Shown: one piece after another, positions 50,713 through 59,347 of the stretch | How the letters are laid out: each line of letters begins with the position of its first letter | Position numbering within the stretch: position 1 is the stretch's first letter | DNA from: Winogradskyella aurantiaca | Lineage (GTDB): Bacteria > Bacteroidota > Bacteroidia > Flavobacteriales > Flavobacteriaceae | NCBI RefSeq assembly: GCF_003362725.1 | Contig: NZ_QKTV01000001.1 | Coordinates: 1-64,000 of the forward strand | DNA length: 64,000 nucleotides | Reading direction: 5' to 3' | Translations under genes and position numbers: made by a program | Notes under the pieces: model-generated | What the model saw: the letters and a program-made list of their open reading frames with translations, nothing else | Database searches by the model: none | Told to the model about the DNA's origin: nothing

Positions 50713-51363
50713 ATGAAGACTATTTCAGCCTGTGTCCAAGAGTTGCTAATCCAGCAACCCTTTTTGGAGGAAGCCATCTCCAGGCATATTATAAATTACT
50801 CGGCTTTAGCAGAAGAACTACAACCCACCATAGCCTCTATGCTAAAAAAACCCGTGAAATCTGGAGCCATAATGATGGCCTTGCGACGTTTTCAACCTCC
50901 GCAGCGTCTGCGCTCAGAAAAGAAACTAAAAACCAGTCTACAACAGTTAGGTGACATTACCGTAAGATCGCGTTTGGTAGACCTTACCTTTCAGAACTCA
51001 AGTAGTCTTGTGCACAACCACGCTCAAATACTAGAGGTGATTAATCCCAAAGCGTTTTACGCTTTCTCAAGAGGATTGTATGAGAGCAACCTAGTTGTCT
51101 CAGAGTCTGAGTTGCCCTTGGTTGAAACCAAGTTTTCCGAGGAAAATCTATTAGGTAGGCAGGACCAACTTTCGGCCATAAGCATTCGCTTACCAGAAAA
51201 CAATTCTGAAATTCCTGGGCTGTATTACCACATTTTTAAGCGCTTTGCATGGGAGGGCATATCACTCTATGAAGTTATCTCAACCACCAATGAATTTACC
51301 GTATTGGTAAAAGATCATATTGTGGATTTAGCCTTTGGAATCATTAAGAATTTAAAAGCTTAA
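50713..51363 (+). CDS. ACT-domain-like protein divergent from lysC
   Basis: The 216-residue product has no signal peptide. Its first ~75 residues form a helical segment with YSALAEELQPTIASMLKKPVKSGAIMMALRRF, resembling a small DNA- or partner-binding domain. The middle and C-terminal parts (LVETKFSEENLLGRQDQLSAISIRLPENN and YYHIFKRFAWEGISLYEVISTTNEFTVLVKD) resemble ACT strands. A regulatory role next to aspartate kinase is likely but unproven. Confidence 0.7.
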   Translation: MKTISACVQELLIQQPFLEEAISRHIINYSALAEELQPTIASMLKKPVKSGAIMMALRRFQPPQRLRSEKKLKTSLQQLGDITVRSRLVDLTFQNSSSLVHNHAQILEVINPKAFYAFSRGLYESNLVVSESELPLVETKFSEENLLGRQDQLSAISIRLPENNSEIPGLYYHIFKRFAWEGISLYEVISTTNEFTVLVKDHIVDLAFGIIKNLKA

Positions 51364-51421
51364 GGTGTTCTTTGCAGTTTTTTTGTAAATTTCTACATAT
51401 TAAGGACTTAATTAAAACCCT

Positions 51422-52225
51422 ATGCTCCCATTATCCCCGAAGTCTTGTCTTAGTCTTTTAGTCATTTTAAGCTTGATGACGTCTTGTAAAGAAAGTTCAA
51501 AATCCGATACGGAAACGGCAACAGAATTATCTTCTGGTGATACTAGTGAAAATGCCCTGGATTGGAATGGGCAATACAAAGGTGTTTTGCCTTGTGACGA
51601 CTGTTCGGGAATTGCAACCACCTTAACCTTGCGTTCCGATGGTGATTTTCGAAGAGTAGAATTTTACAAAGACAAGTCGCAACAAGCTATTGTTGAACGC
51701 GGTAGTTTTAGTTGGGTTGATGCAGGCTCTGTAATTATATTAGCCCTTGAGGATGGCCGTACACAAGGCTATAAAGTAGGTGAAAATCAGCTCTGGCATC
51801 TAGACGAGAACCTTCAGCAGATTTCTGACTCTCTGGCTGATCAATACATCTTATACAAAAACCGAATGGATCTAGCTTTGGAAAATAAGAAGTGGGTTTT
51901 AAAAGAACTCATGGGACAGCCCATTGAATTACAAGAAGGACAAAAAGAGGCTTATTTGATTTTTAACTCAGAGAATGCCATGGTAAGTGGTAATAATGGT
52001 TGTAATCAAATTTCTATGGGGTATGAACTCCTGGAGGGCAATAGGTTTAAGCTGGCGCCGGGCATTACGACCCTTATGGCCTGTCCATACGAGAATATCT
52101 CAGATCAACTCAACGAGGTTTTAGATAGAGCTGATAATTACACTGTAAGTAATGATGAGTTGCATTTGAATAAAGCGCGGATGGCACCATTAGCTAAATT
52201 TAAATTCGTTCCTGAAACACCCTAA
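51422..52225 (+). CDS. Lipoprotein with NlpE-like and META domains
   Basis: The 267-residue product has a lipobox (LMTSC, Cys about 21), an NlpE N-terminal-type domain with the signature GVLPCDDCSGIATTLTL (about 55-72), and a C-terminal META/HslJ-type domain (about 155-260, WVLKELMGQPIEL to SGNNGCNQISMGY and LMACPYENI). NlpE-like proteins sense surface or copper stress at the envelope. The role here is inferred from the family only. Confidence 0.88.
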   Translation: MLPLSPKSCLSLLVILSLMTSCKESSKSDTETATELSSGDTSENALDWNGQYKGVLPCDDCSGIATTLTLRSDGDFRRVEFYKDKSQQAIVERGSFSWVDAGSVIILALEDGRTQGYKVGENQLWHLDENLQQISDSLADQYILYKNRMDLALENKKWVLKELMGQPIELQEGQKEAYLIFNSENAMVSGNNGCNQISMGYELLEGNRFKLAPGITTLMACPYENISDQLNEVLDRADNYTVSNDELHLNKARMAPLAKFKFVPETP

Positions 52226-52230
52226 GATTA

Positions 52231-53220
52231 TTGATTAAGCTTCGTCCATATTTGATTTCCCAACTCCTAACAGTAGCCTTTTGCTGCTTGGTCATGTACC
52301 GTTGCAAGGAGTCAGCCAATACACCACCCTCTAATGAACAGGTAGAGAACCTGATTGATCAACCTGAAACAGAGACCATCTTTTACGGTCCTGGTGATTA
52401 TTACTTTGGGCAATTACAAAACTCGGCACTGGAAGGTGGAAAATACAATGCCGAACTGGTCCGTTTTGAAATAGATAGTACGGATCTTGTTCGAGGGTCC
52501 TTTTATTTTCAGCCCTATGGAAGTGATGGGATGCGTGGTTCTTTCTCAGGTATCATTGACCGGGAAACCCAGCAATTAATGTGCAAGCGGTTATTTTATG
52601 CTGAAGGAGAACGTTACAAAGAAGCTATAGCATACCCCTTACTTGAAGAAGCATTTGGACTGGGGTACACCGATACGGGAGGCATGGCAGCTAGCCTACC
52701 TGCAGTTGATCCCAATACCTTTGAGACCATCTTTAAAACGTTTAAACGGCAGGAATTAGAGGGACGTATTAATTCAACCGATAGAAGCCGATTGAAACAA
52801 CTGGACTTTCTTTTAAAAAATGGTTTTACAGAATCTGATTTGGAAACCATACCCTTTATGGAAGTCATGCTTAACCTCGATAACGATGCCTCCTCCATGG
52901 AATATTTAATCTATGTTATGGACCCGATGCTATGTGGTAGTGGTGGCTGTAATTTGTTTGTGGTCAACAGTAAGGGAGACACTGAATCTGCAATAACAGT
53001 GAGTCGCCCCCCTATTTATATTCCGGTATTAAGTATAGAGGAGCAGCAAACATTAGCTGGGCAATGGAAAGATCTATATGTTTACAGTGATGGCATGCGT
53101 CGATTAACCTATAATGACAATCACTACACCTCTAATGCTAGTATGGGAGAACTGGTAGAAGAATCTGACTTAAGCAACTTTCCAGAATCCTATCTGTTAG
53201 TCATGGACTACATGGATTAA
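52231..53220 (+). CDS. Lipoprotein-like protein with TTG start, unknown
   Basis: The 329-residue product begins at TTG, the only start that keeps the N-terminal hydrophobic segment (LISQLLTVAFCCLVMYRCKESA, quoted by its Cys-containing part FCCLVMYRC). An in-frame TGA lies 16 bases upstream and the next ATG would cut the signal. The mature part has a Gly-Asp beta region (FYGPGDYYFGQL) and a C-terminal half with Cys-Gly-Ser-Gly-Gly (MLCGSGGCNLFVV). It follows the NlpE-like gene by 5 bp. No family is recognised. Confidence 0.65.
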   Translation: MIKLRPYLISQLLTVAFCCLVMYRCKESANTPPSNEQVENLIDQPETETIFYGPGDYYFGQLQNSALEGGKYNAELVRFEIDSTDLVRGSFYFQPYGSDGMRGSFSGIIDRETQQLMCKRLFYAEGERYKEAIAYPLLEEAFGLGYTDTGGMAASLPAVDPNTFETIFKTFKRQELEGRINSTDRSRLKQLDFLLKNGFTESDLETIPFMEVMLNLDNDASSMEYLIYVMDPMLCGSGGCNLFVVNSKGDTESAITVSRPPIYIPVLSIEEQQTLAGQWKDLYVYSDGMRRLTYNDNHYTSNASMGELVEESDLSNFPESYLLVMDYMD

Positions 53221-53921
53221 GGTTGATAGACAAATAAGCGCTCCTTGCTTTCTTTTGTTCCTCCAGAAGTTCCATTATAAGAAAACGTACTCTTAGCATC
53301 TCTTTCCCAAACACAATAAAAGTCCCCCGGAGCCCTGTACTCGCTAATAAATACCTGATGCCCTTCCTTTGATTTCTCACGGCACCACTCCCAAAATTTT
53401 ACATGATCAAATCCAGACCTGTAAGACGTTGTTGCCTCGTAAGGGGGGTCACAATAGATGATGCTATTTTCGGGTATATCTAGTTCCAGATAGGATTGAT
53501 TGCGTAATTCTACCCCCTTTAAAAAGGGTATCTGCCTTTTTATATTGTTGTAGTGCTCACGCCAATAGTCGCGTTTTCCTTCTTTATCTCTGCGGTAACC
53601 AGCAAACCATTTACCAGCATAGGAATTAAATCCAACATAACCACGTTCGTAACTCTTAAAAGCTTCTGGATTATCCCGCATATCAAGGTACAGTGCTTCA
53701 GAAACAAAACTAGGCGGATTCCAATTGTCATAAATCAACGCACACCACATGGCCATTAACTCCTGATGTGCGTCATTGGCAATGCGATTTCCAGACACCT
53801 TGTCCATCATGTTCATCCCGCCCGCAAAGGGTTCTACATAATATTGGTCATTTTCCCGGTCCTTTAATAGAATGGGTAGTAAGTCTTTGGCAAAGCGCGA
53901 TTTGCTGCCCATGTACTTCAT
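53217..53921 (-). CDS. D12-type DNA adenine methyltransferase
   Basis: The start at 53921 (MKYMGSKSRFAKDLL) is chosen because its ATG overlaps the brnQ stop as ATGA; an in-frame ATG at 53987 is longer but lies inside brnQ. The 234-residue product has motif I EPFAGGMNM and motif IV DPPYEATTSY, in the order of N6-adenine D12 (Dam) enzymes, which methylate adenine in a short site such as GATC. No nuclease is adjacent, so it is solitary. It is the last gene of a coupled operon, and its last 4 bases overlap the preceding convergent gene. Confidence 0.88.
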   Translation of the reverse strand: MKYMGSKSRFAKDLLPILLKDRENDQYYVEPFAGGMNMMDKVSGNRIANDAHQELMAMWCALIYDNWNPPSFVSEALYLDMRDNPEAFKSYERGYVGFNSYAGKWFAGYRRDKEGKRDYWREHYNNIKRQIPFLKGVELRNQSYLELDIPENSIIYCDPPYEATTSYRSGFDHVKFWEWCREKSKEGHQVFISEYRAPGDFYCVWERDAKSTFSYNGTSGGTKESKERLFVYQP

Positions 53922-55195
53922 TCCCTTGACCTTAAACGATTCATAATATTCATCATAAAAAAAACAATCACCGAAGGCAATACCCAACCCATATTATAAG
54001 ATGCCAAAGGAATGGCATCCACAAACGGTTGTAGCTGCTCAGCCTTGACAAAAAACTGAAGGAAGTCTGGAATGCTAAACACAAATGCCGTAAGCACTAC
54101 CATTCTATGAATACTTTTGGAGGCCCAATCGTCGTCAAATAAGTTCAACAAAATTAGAACAATAGAAATAGGGTAAATGAACATTAAGGCTGGAAGCGCT
54201 ATATCTATAATAAAGCCTACATTGTAACTTCCCATGACCACACCTACAAGACAGCAAACTACAGCTGTGGACACATAAGCCTTTTCAGACCCTTTAAACA
54301 ACTCTTTAAAAAAATCAGCAATGGAAACCGTAATAGCTACAGCTGTGGTAAAGCAGGCCAGCGCCACCAGAATACTTACAAAACTGGAACCTATAGACCC
54401 CAAGGTAATCGTGGACAATCCTAAAAGCAATTCGGTTCTACTGACATCATGATCAAATCCTGAATTGTACTGTGCCCCTAACGCAATAAGTCCCGCATAA
54501 ATAACAAAGAGACCAAACATGGCCACAAAGCCGGATTTAGCTATAATGGATCGTTTTTCTTTATAAGATTTAAATCCCTGAGCATTGAGTGATATAATTA
54601 TAACACCCCCCATAACCATACCGGCAAGGGCATCATAGGTTTGGTACCCTTCAATGAATCCGTCTACAATGGGCACTTCCATACGCGATAATTCCATGGC
54701 ATCCGAGGCTGAAAACAACCCAATGACAATGATGAGTAACACCATAGTTACAATGAGTGGAGTAAGGTACTTACCCAATAAGTTTAAAGCCTTGGACCTA
54801 TTGACCACAAAAATGAAAACCAGGACAAAATAGATGGTACTGGTTACTATTGGTGGCCTATTAAACAATGGGGCTATGGCCATCTCATGGGTCACTGCTG
54901 CCGTCCTTGGAGCTGGTAAGGCCACCACGATCAAATACATAATAATACAATAGATCAAACTAAATTTTGGTGATACTTTCTTGCCAAAGTCTAGCATAGT
55001 GCCTTGTAATTTGGCATGGCCAAATAAGGATAACAATGGAATTATTGTGGTTGTTAGAACAAATCCCAGAGCAACCATCCACCAGTCAGGTCCGGTCTTA
55101 AACCCTAATAGAGGCGGTAATATTAAGTTCCCAGCACCAAAGAATCCTGCAAATAATGCAAATCCAAAAATTAAAATGCGTTTGGTGTGCTTCAT
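53918..55195 (-). CDS. brnQ: Branched-chain amino acid:cation symporter (BrnQ)
   Basis: The 425-residue product has about twelve membrane helices and the family start FGFALFAGFFGAGNLILPPLLGF, with KGSEKAYVSTAV-type loops. BrnQ carriers import Leu, Ile and Val with Na+ or H+. It shares one base with the upstream serine hydrolase gene (TAATG) and 4 bases with the methyltransferase gene. Confidence 0.93.
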   Translation of the reverse strand: MKHTKRILIFGFALFAGFFGAGNLILPPLLGFKTGPDWWMVALGFVLTTTIIPLLSLFGHAKLQGTMLDFGKKVSPKFSLIYCIIMYLIVVALPAPRTAAVTHEMAIAPLFNRPPIVTSTIYFVLVFIFVVNRSKALNLLGKYLTPLIVTMVLLIIVIGLFSASDAMELSRMEVPIVDGFIEGYQTYDALAGMVMGGVIIISLNAQGFKSYKEKRSIIAKSGFVAMFGLFVIYAGLIALGAQYNSGFDHDVSRTELLLGLSTITLGSIGSSFVSILVALACFTTAVAITVSIADFFKELFKGSEKAYVSTAVVCCLVGVVMGSYNVGFIIDIALPALMFIYPISIVLILLNLFDDDWASKSIHRMVVLTAFVFSIPDFLQFFVKAEQLQPFVDAIPLASYNMGWVLPSVIVFFMMNIMNRLRSRE

Positions 55196-56739
55196 TACTT
55201 AGTTCTCACGAGCTCAAGATCCTGAAAATCAAAACTAAAATCGGTAATTGGGGCTATGTAACTCATGGTGGCCGATATGGCCTTACCGGTCTCATCAAAT
55301 GTAAATTTGACAAACACATCGGCATCAAAAGATCGGTTGTCCCACTTGGCCACAAAGGTTGTGGCGTTATAAGGTAATAAATCACCCTTCAGATCTTTGG
55401 ATTTTGCACATGCAATACGGTAGTCTCCCGCATTATGAGTAATAACAACGTCTCCAAACCAATCATCTGTAAACGTTCCAACAATCTGATCGGGTTTGGG
55501 CAATGCAGAACTTGATTGCATGGCTTTTGTCTGACTGTAAACTGCGGCTTTAATGCTATCGTTATACTTCAAATACTTGTGGTGCCTTTCACCGTAAGTG
55601 GTTAACCAGGACCGATCCTCGTAGCCTAGGTAACTATCTTTAATGGTATTAGTAATGGTATTGAATGCCGACCCTACCATCTGATTGGTAAGTACCACAA
55701 TGGCCAGATCCAATTCGGGTATCATGGTAAACTGGGTCACCGTACCTAAAAGTCCTCCTGTATGGTACACCTGCTTATAGCCTCCTTTGACATCGGTCAC
55801 AAACCATCCCAGGCCATAGCCTCTAAAATTGGAATCATACCAATCCCCAGGCCTAACTGTTAAGGGCATTTGTAATTGCCACAATTCGTGAAATTGTGCT
55901 GAACTCAACAAACGCTCACCGCTGGCAGTAACAGCATCATTCATAAGAAACTTAGCCCAAGTAAGCATATCTGGTACATTACTAACAATACCACCTGCGG
56001 CATTTGCCGTTGGACTCCAATCATGAGGAATCTGAATAACCTTTCCTTCTGTTCTTGTATGGGCTTCAATAATATTTGATTTATCAGTGACTCTATTATA
56101 GGAGGCCTTACTACTGGTCATACCCACCGGTTTCATAATTCGGTTTTCTATGAACTCTTCCCAGGTCATTCCACTAACCCGTTTAATCACCTCACCAGCC
56201 ACAATAAACATGAGATTGTTATACTCAAAGGTGCTTCTAAAAGAGCTGTCGGGTTCAATGTATTTTAAATTATCGATAATGTCTTGAATGCTAAAATCCC
56301 CGCCTTCAGGAAAAAACATCAGATCGCCGCCCCCAAGTCCTAATCCAGATCTATGGGTTACCAGGTCTTTGATGGTAAATTGGTCGGTGGCCCAGGAATC
56401 CTGTAATTGGAATTCAGGAATATGGGTTCTCACCTTATCATCCCATTGCAGCTTGCCTTCATCGATAAGCATGGCCAATGCAAAACAGGTAAACCCTTTA
56501 CTATTTGAAGCCACTCCAACAAGTGTATTGGCGTCCATTGGTTTTTGAGTTTCCATAGATCGGACTCCATGCCCTTTGGCATAAATAAGGTTCCCATCTT
56601 TATAAATACCCACTGAAATACCGGGGACTTCAAAGGTTGTTATGGTATTGGTAATTAACTTGTCTAAAGAACTGGAATCAATTTGTGCCAGAACTGCTGA
56701 ACTAACAAGTGAAAGAATAACTAAAAAATAGGATCGCAT
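55195..56739 (-). CDS. Secreted serine hydrolase with C-terminal lipocalin-like domain
   Basis: The 514-residue product has a signal peptide (to about residue 18), a class C beta-lactamase-fold domain with SNSK (about 73-76), EYNNL (about 163) and HTGG (about 330-333) in the KTG position, and a C-terminal beta domain (about 400-510) like DUF3471. Such enzymes are esterases or peptidases acting outside the cytoplasm. The gene starts an operon with brnQ and the adenine methyltransferase, sharing a base with brnQ. Confidence 0.9.
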   Translation of the reverse strand: MRSYFLVILSLVSSAVLAQIDSSSLDKLITNTITTFEVPGISVGIYKDGNLIYAKGHGVRSMETQKPMDANTLVGVASNSKGFTCFALAMLIDEGKLQWDDKVRTHIPEFQLQDSWATDQFTIKDLVTHRSGLGLGGGDLMFFPEGGDFSIQDIIDNLKYIEPDSSFRSTFEYNNLMFIVAGEVIKRVSGMTWEEFIENRIMKPVGMTSSKASYNRVTDKSNIIEAHTRTEGKVIQIPHDWSPTANAAGGIVSNVPDMLTWAKFLMNDAVTASGERLLSSAQFHELWQLQMPLTVRPGDWYDSNFRGYGLGWFVTDVKGGYKQVYHTGGLLGTVTQFTMIPELDLAIVVLTNQMVGSAFNTITNTIKDSYLGYEDRSWLTTYGERHHKYLKYNDSIKAAVYSQTKAMQSSSALPKPDQIVGTFTDDWFGDVVITHNAGDYRIACAKSKDLKGDLLPYNATTFVAKWDNRSFDADVFVKFTFDETGKAISATMSYIAPITDFSFDFQDLELVRTK

Positions 56740-56761
56740 ACGGTGGTGATTACAATAATCT

Positions 56762-56786
56762 CAAATATAGTAAAAGCGTACATTTG
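56762..56786. promoter_or_regulatory. Divergent -7 boxes of the hydrolase genes at 55195 and 56792
   Basis: TATATTTG on the minus strand (56762-56769) and TACATTTG on the plus strand (56779-56786) are exact matches, 9 bp apart and back to back. The plus box ends 5 bases before the ATG at 56792, implying a leaderless or near-leaderless mRNA. Confidence 0.55.
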
Positions 56787-56791
56787 TGGCC

Positions 56792-57565
56792 ATGAGATTT
56801 GCTTACAAAGGGATCAAGGCCTATTATGAAGAATTTGGAGAGGGAGAGGCCATAGTACTACTCCATGGATTTCTAGAGACCTCTACAATGTGGCATTATT
56901 TAGTTGGTGAATTTAAGCATACACATCGCGTCATTACCATAGATCTGCCAGGTCACGGCAAAACAGGATGTTTGGGTTATGTGCATTCTATGGAAGAAAT
57001 GGCCCAATTGGTAATGCACTTGTTACAACACCTATCGGTTAGTACCGCAAAGTTTATTGGACATTCCATGGGAGGCTATGTGGCCTTAGCCATTGCTCAT
57101 ATGAAGCCAAGTTTCGTGTCTGGTCTTTGTTTAATGAATTCAACCTTTCAAGAAGATTCTGAGGAACGTAAAGAACTGAGACAACGCTCTATTGAAATGG
57201 CCAAAACAAACTACGAGAATCTGGTACGCTTATCCTTCTCAAATTTATTTGCCCCGGAAAGCCGGACTACTTTTAAAAATCAATTTGAAGATGCTTTGGA
57301 GGTGGCACTTCAAACACCAGTGCAAGGTTATATCGCTGCACAGAATGGTATGCAGTTGCGAAAAAACCACTTGGAAAGCTTTTTAAAAGTTCAAGGGCCA
57401 AAAGCGCTTATCATTGGTTCTAAGGATACTATAGTAGATGGTGAATTTTTGAAAAGTACCGTCCAGGATGCCGATGTCTCCGTCTGTGAATTATCTGGAG
57501 GGCATATGAGTCATATTGAAAATATGTATGATTTAACTTACTTTTTATTACACTTTATCCAATAA
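56792..57565 (+). CDS. Alpha/beta hydrolase
   Basis: The start at 56792 (MRFAYKGIKAYY) is preferred over a GTG two codons earlier because of the -7 box. The 257-residue product has the oxyanion motif LLHGFLE (about 24-30), nucleophile elbow GHSMGGY (Ser about 95), an Asp in LIIGSKDTIVD, and the catalytic His in SGGHMSHIE. The lid is short. Substrate unknown; esterase-type activity is likely. The cytosolic enzyme has no signal peptide. Confidence 0.9.
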   Translation: MRFAYKGIKAYYEEFGEGEAIVLLHGFLETSTMWHYLVGEFKHTHRVITIDLPGHGKTGCLGYVHSMEEMAQLVMHLLQHLSVSTAKFIGHSMGGYVALAIAHMKPSFVSGLCLMNSTFQEDSEERKELRQRSIEMAKTNYENLVRLSFSNLFAPESRTTFKNQFEDALEVALQTPVQGYIAAQNGMQLRKNHLESFLKVQGPKALIIGSKDTIVDGEFLKSTVQDADVSVCELSGGHMSHIENMYDLTYFLLHFIQ

Positions 57566-57628
57566 TTTAAGTTATTTAGCGATTATTGAGGTTTTTTTTC
57601 ATAGTTTTATCAAACCAAATCTAAGACC

Positions 57629-57895
57629 ATGAGTACTAAAACCAACGCATCCTCTTTTGCTAGATTGTATTGCAGTGTATTTGGTCATAATTATCAATTG
57701 ACCAAACGGGTGACCAAACATGTTAAGGAATACACCTGTACCTGTTGCAAGCATCAGTTGACGACTGACGTTAACGGCAACTTAATTGAATTAACACCAA
57801 AGTACCAGGAAATCAATTCTGCACTAGAACGTATCTATCAAAACCGTATGGCAAGACTTGGCCGAAAGGTGACTCGCATGGCCGCCATGTATTAA
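57629..57895 (+). CDS. DUF1660-like zinc-ribbon mini-protein, first of a pair
   Basis: The 88-residue product has YCSVFGHNYQLTKRV, a conserved Cys-x4-His segment, then EYTCTCCKHQLTT with the CxxC pair and a helix (ITPKYQEINSALERI). The layout resembles DUF1660-type phage-associated mini-proteins, which place a Cys/His pair ahead of a CxxC. A zinc ribbon is likely. It is followed after 79 bp by a close relative. Function unknown. Confidence 0.65.
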   Translation: MSTKTNASSFARLYCSVFGHNYQLTKRVTKHVKEYTCTCCKHQLTTDVNGNLIELTPKYQEINSALERIYQNRMARLGRKVTRMAAMY

Positions 57896-57974
57896 CAATA
57901 ACTTAGATACTTACTTCATTGTTTTTATTATCTTTAGTGTCCTTCTGACCATCCGCTAAAGAAAATAGTTATTA

Positions 57975-58205
57975 ATGAAGCATTTGCATTGCGCAGTATT
58001 TGGGCATAATTTTCAAATAAAAAGAGAGGTTACCTATTTCGTAAAAGAATACCGTTGTAAAAATTGCGGCAAAGAAATGACTATTAATGGTAATGGTGAA
58101 ATGGTCCCATTAACCACAAAATACAAACACATTAATTCAGTACTCCACCGAGTTCATAACAAACGTCTCGAAAAAAGTCAGCGCTGGCTTATGATTGAGG
58201 ATTAA
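57975..58205 (+). CDS. DUF1660-like zinc-ribbon mini-protein, second of a pair
   Basis: The 76-residue product starts MKHLHCAVFGHNFQIKREV and continues EYRCKNCGKEMTINGNGEM and LTTKYKHINSVLHRVHNKR. It matches the first protein across nearly its whole length, so a duplication is likely. Its last 17 bases overlap the convergent thiL gene. Confidence 0.65.
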   Translation: MKHLHCAVFGHNFQIKREVTYFVKEYRCKNCGKEMTINGNGEMVPLTTKYKHINSVLHRVHNKRLEKSQRWLMIED

Positions 58206-59241
58206 GCGCGTTCCACCCTTTGGCAATAATAGGAACTTTTGTTTCAGCTCTTGTAACTAAATGCATTCCTCCTGCTTCTTCGGTTACATAGCCTATCACT
58301 GTTAGATTGGGATTCCCTTTAATTTTTGGAAAGTCTTTTTGATCAATCGTCATTAACAATTCATAATCCTCACCCCCATTAAGGGCAACGGTTGTGCTAT
58401 CGATATTAAATTCCTCGCAAGTAGAAATCACTTGAGGATCCAACGGAATTTTGTTTTCGTATAATTCCATTCCAACCTGACTGTTCTTACATAAATGAAT
58501 CACCTCAGATGATAATCCATCACTAATATCAATCATACTGGTTGGTTTGACATTTAATTTATCCAATAGCTCAACCACATCTTTTCTCGCCTCAGGTTTT
58601 AATTGCCGTTCTATAATGTAAGTATACATTGAAAGATCTGGCTGATTTTGAGGGTTTACTTTAAACACTTCCTTTTCCCGTTCCAATACTTGAAGTCCCA
58701 TATATGCACCCCCCAGGTCACCAGAAACCACCAACAGGTCGTTGGGTTTAGCCCCGGATCGTTGTACCACTTTATTAGAGGCAACAGTCCCTAAGGCCGT
58801 AATTGAAATAATAAGACCTGAGGTAGAAGAGGTTGTATCACCACCTACCAAATCGACCTTGTACAAATCTGCAGCCGTTTTAATTCCGGCATACAATTCT
58901 TCCAAAGCTTCGAGTGGAAATCTGTTAGATACCGCGATAGAGACCGTAATTTGAGAAGCCTCGGCATTCATAGCGTAAACATCAGATAAATTAACCATTA
59001 CTGCTTTATAGCCCAGATGCTTTAAGGGTACATAAGACAAATCAAAATGAACTCCCTCAATAAGAAGGTCTGTTGTAATAACGGTTTGGTCATCACTCAG
59101 GTCTAATATGGCCGCATCATCTCCAATGCCTTTTACAGTAGAGGTTTTTTGAATCTGAAATTGTGTAGTGAGGTGATCTATCAATTTAAACTCACCTAAT
59201 TCACTCAAGGGTGTACGCTGTGGATTTTTATCTTCAAACAT
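58189..59241 (-). CDS. thiL: Thiamine-monophosphate kinase
   Basis: The 350-residue product has the family start LGEFKLIDHL, then VKGIGDDAAILD (metal site), TDLLIEGVHFDL, AVMVNLSDVYAMNA, LVGGDTTSS and DISDGLSSE. ThiL phosphorylates thiamine monophosphate to the diphosphate cofactor in the cytosol. The length fits. A TAATTTTG box ends 4 bases before the ATG, suggesting a leaderless mRNA. Confidence 0.95.
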   Translation of the reverse strand: MFEDKNPQRTPLSELGEFKLIDHLTTQFQIQKTSTVKGIGDDAAILDLSDDQTVITTDLLIEGVHFDLSYVPLKHLGYKAVMVNLSDVYAMNAEASQITVSIAVSNRFPLEALEELYAGIKTAADLYKVDLVGGDTTSSTSGLIISITALGTVASNKVVQRSGAKPNDLLVVSGDLGGAYMGLQVLEREKEVFKVNPQNQPDLSMYTYIIERQLKPEARKDVVELLDKLNVKPTSMIDISDGLSSEVIHLCKNSQVGMELYENKIPLDPQVISTCEEFNIDSTTVALNGGEDYELLMTIDQKDFPKIKGNPNLTVIGYVTEEAGGMHLVTRAETKVPIIAKGWNALNPQS

Positions 59242-59245
59242 TTTG

Positions 59246-59253
59246 CAAAATTA
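59246..59253 (-). promoter_or_regulatory. -7 box TAATTTTG of thiL
   Basis: Exact TAnnTTTG match on the minus strand, 4 bases from the ATG at 59241; no clear TTG -33 element. Confidence 0.5.
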
Positions 59254-59347
59254 GACAGCTTTTACATACTTAAAAAGGGTTTGTAGAAGTTTATTATCAA
59301 ACTGAAGTTCTCAACCATATAATTTCAGTAATTTGCCCAAAAAAGTA

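Noticed and set aside
53918-53987. Longer N-terminus of the adenine methyltransferase inside brnQ
   Set aside because: The extra 22 residues are unlike the family, while the ATG at 53921 gives an ATGA coupling and begins at the expected motif.
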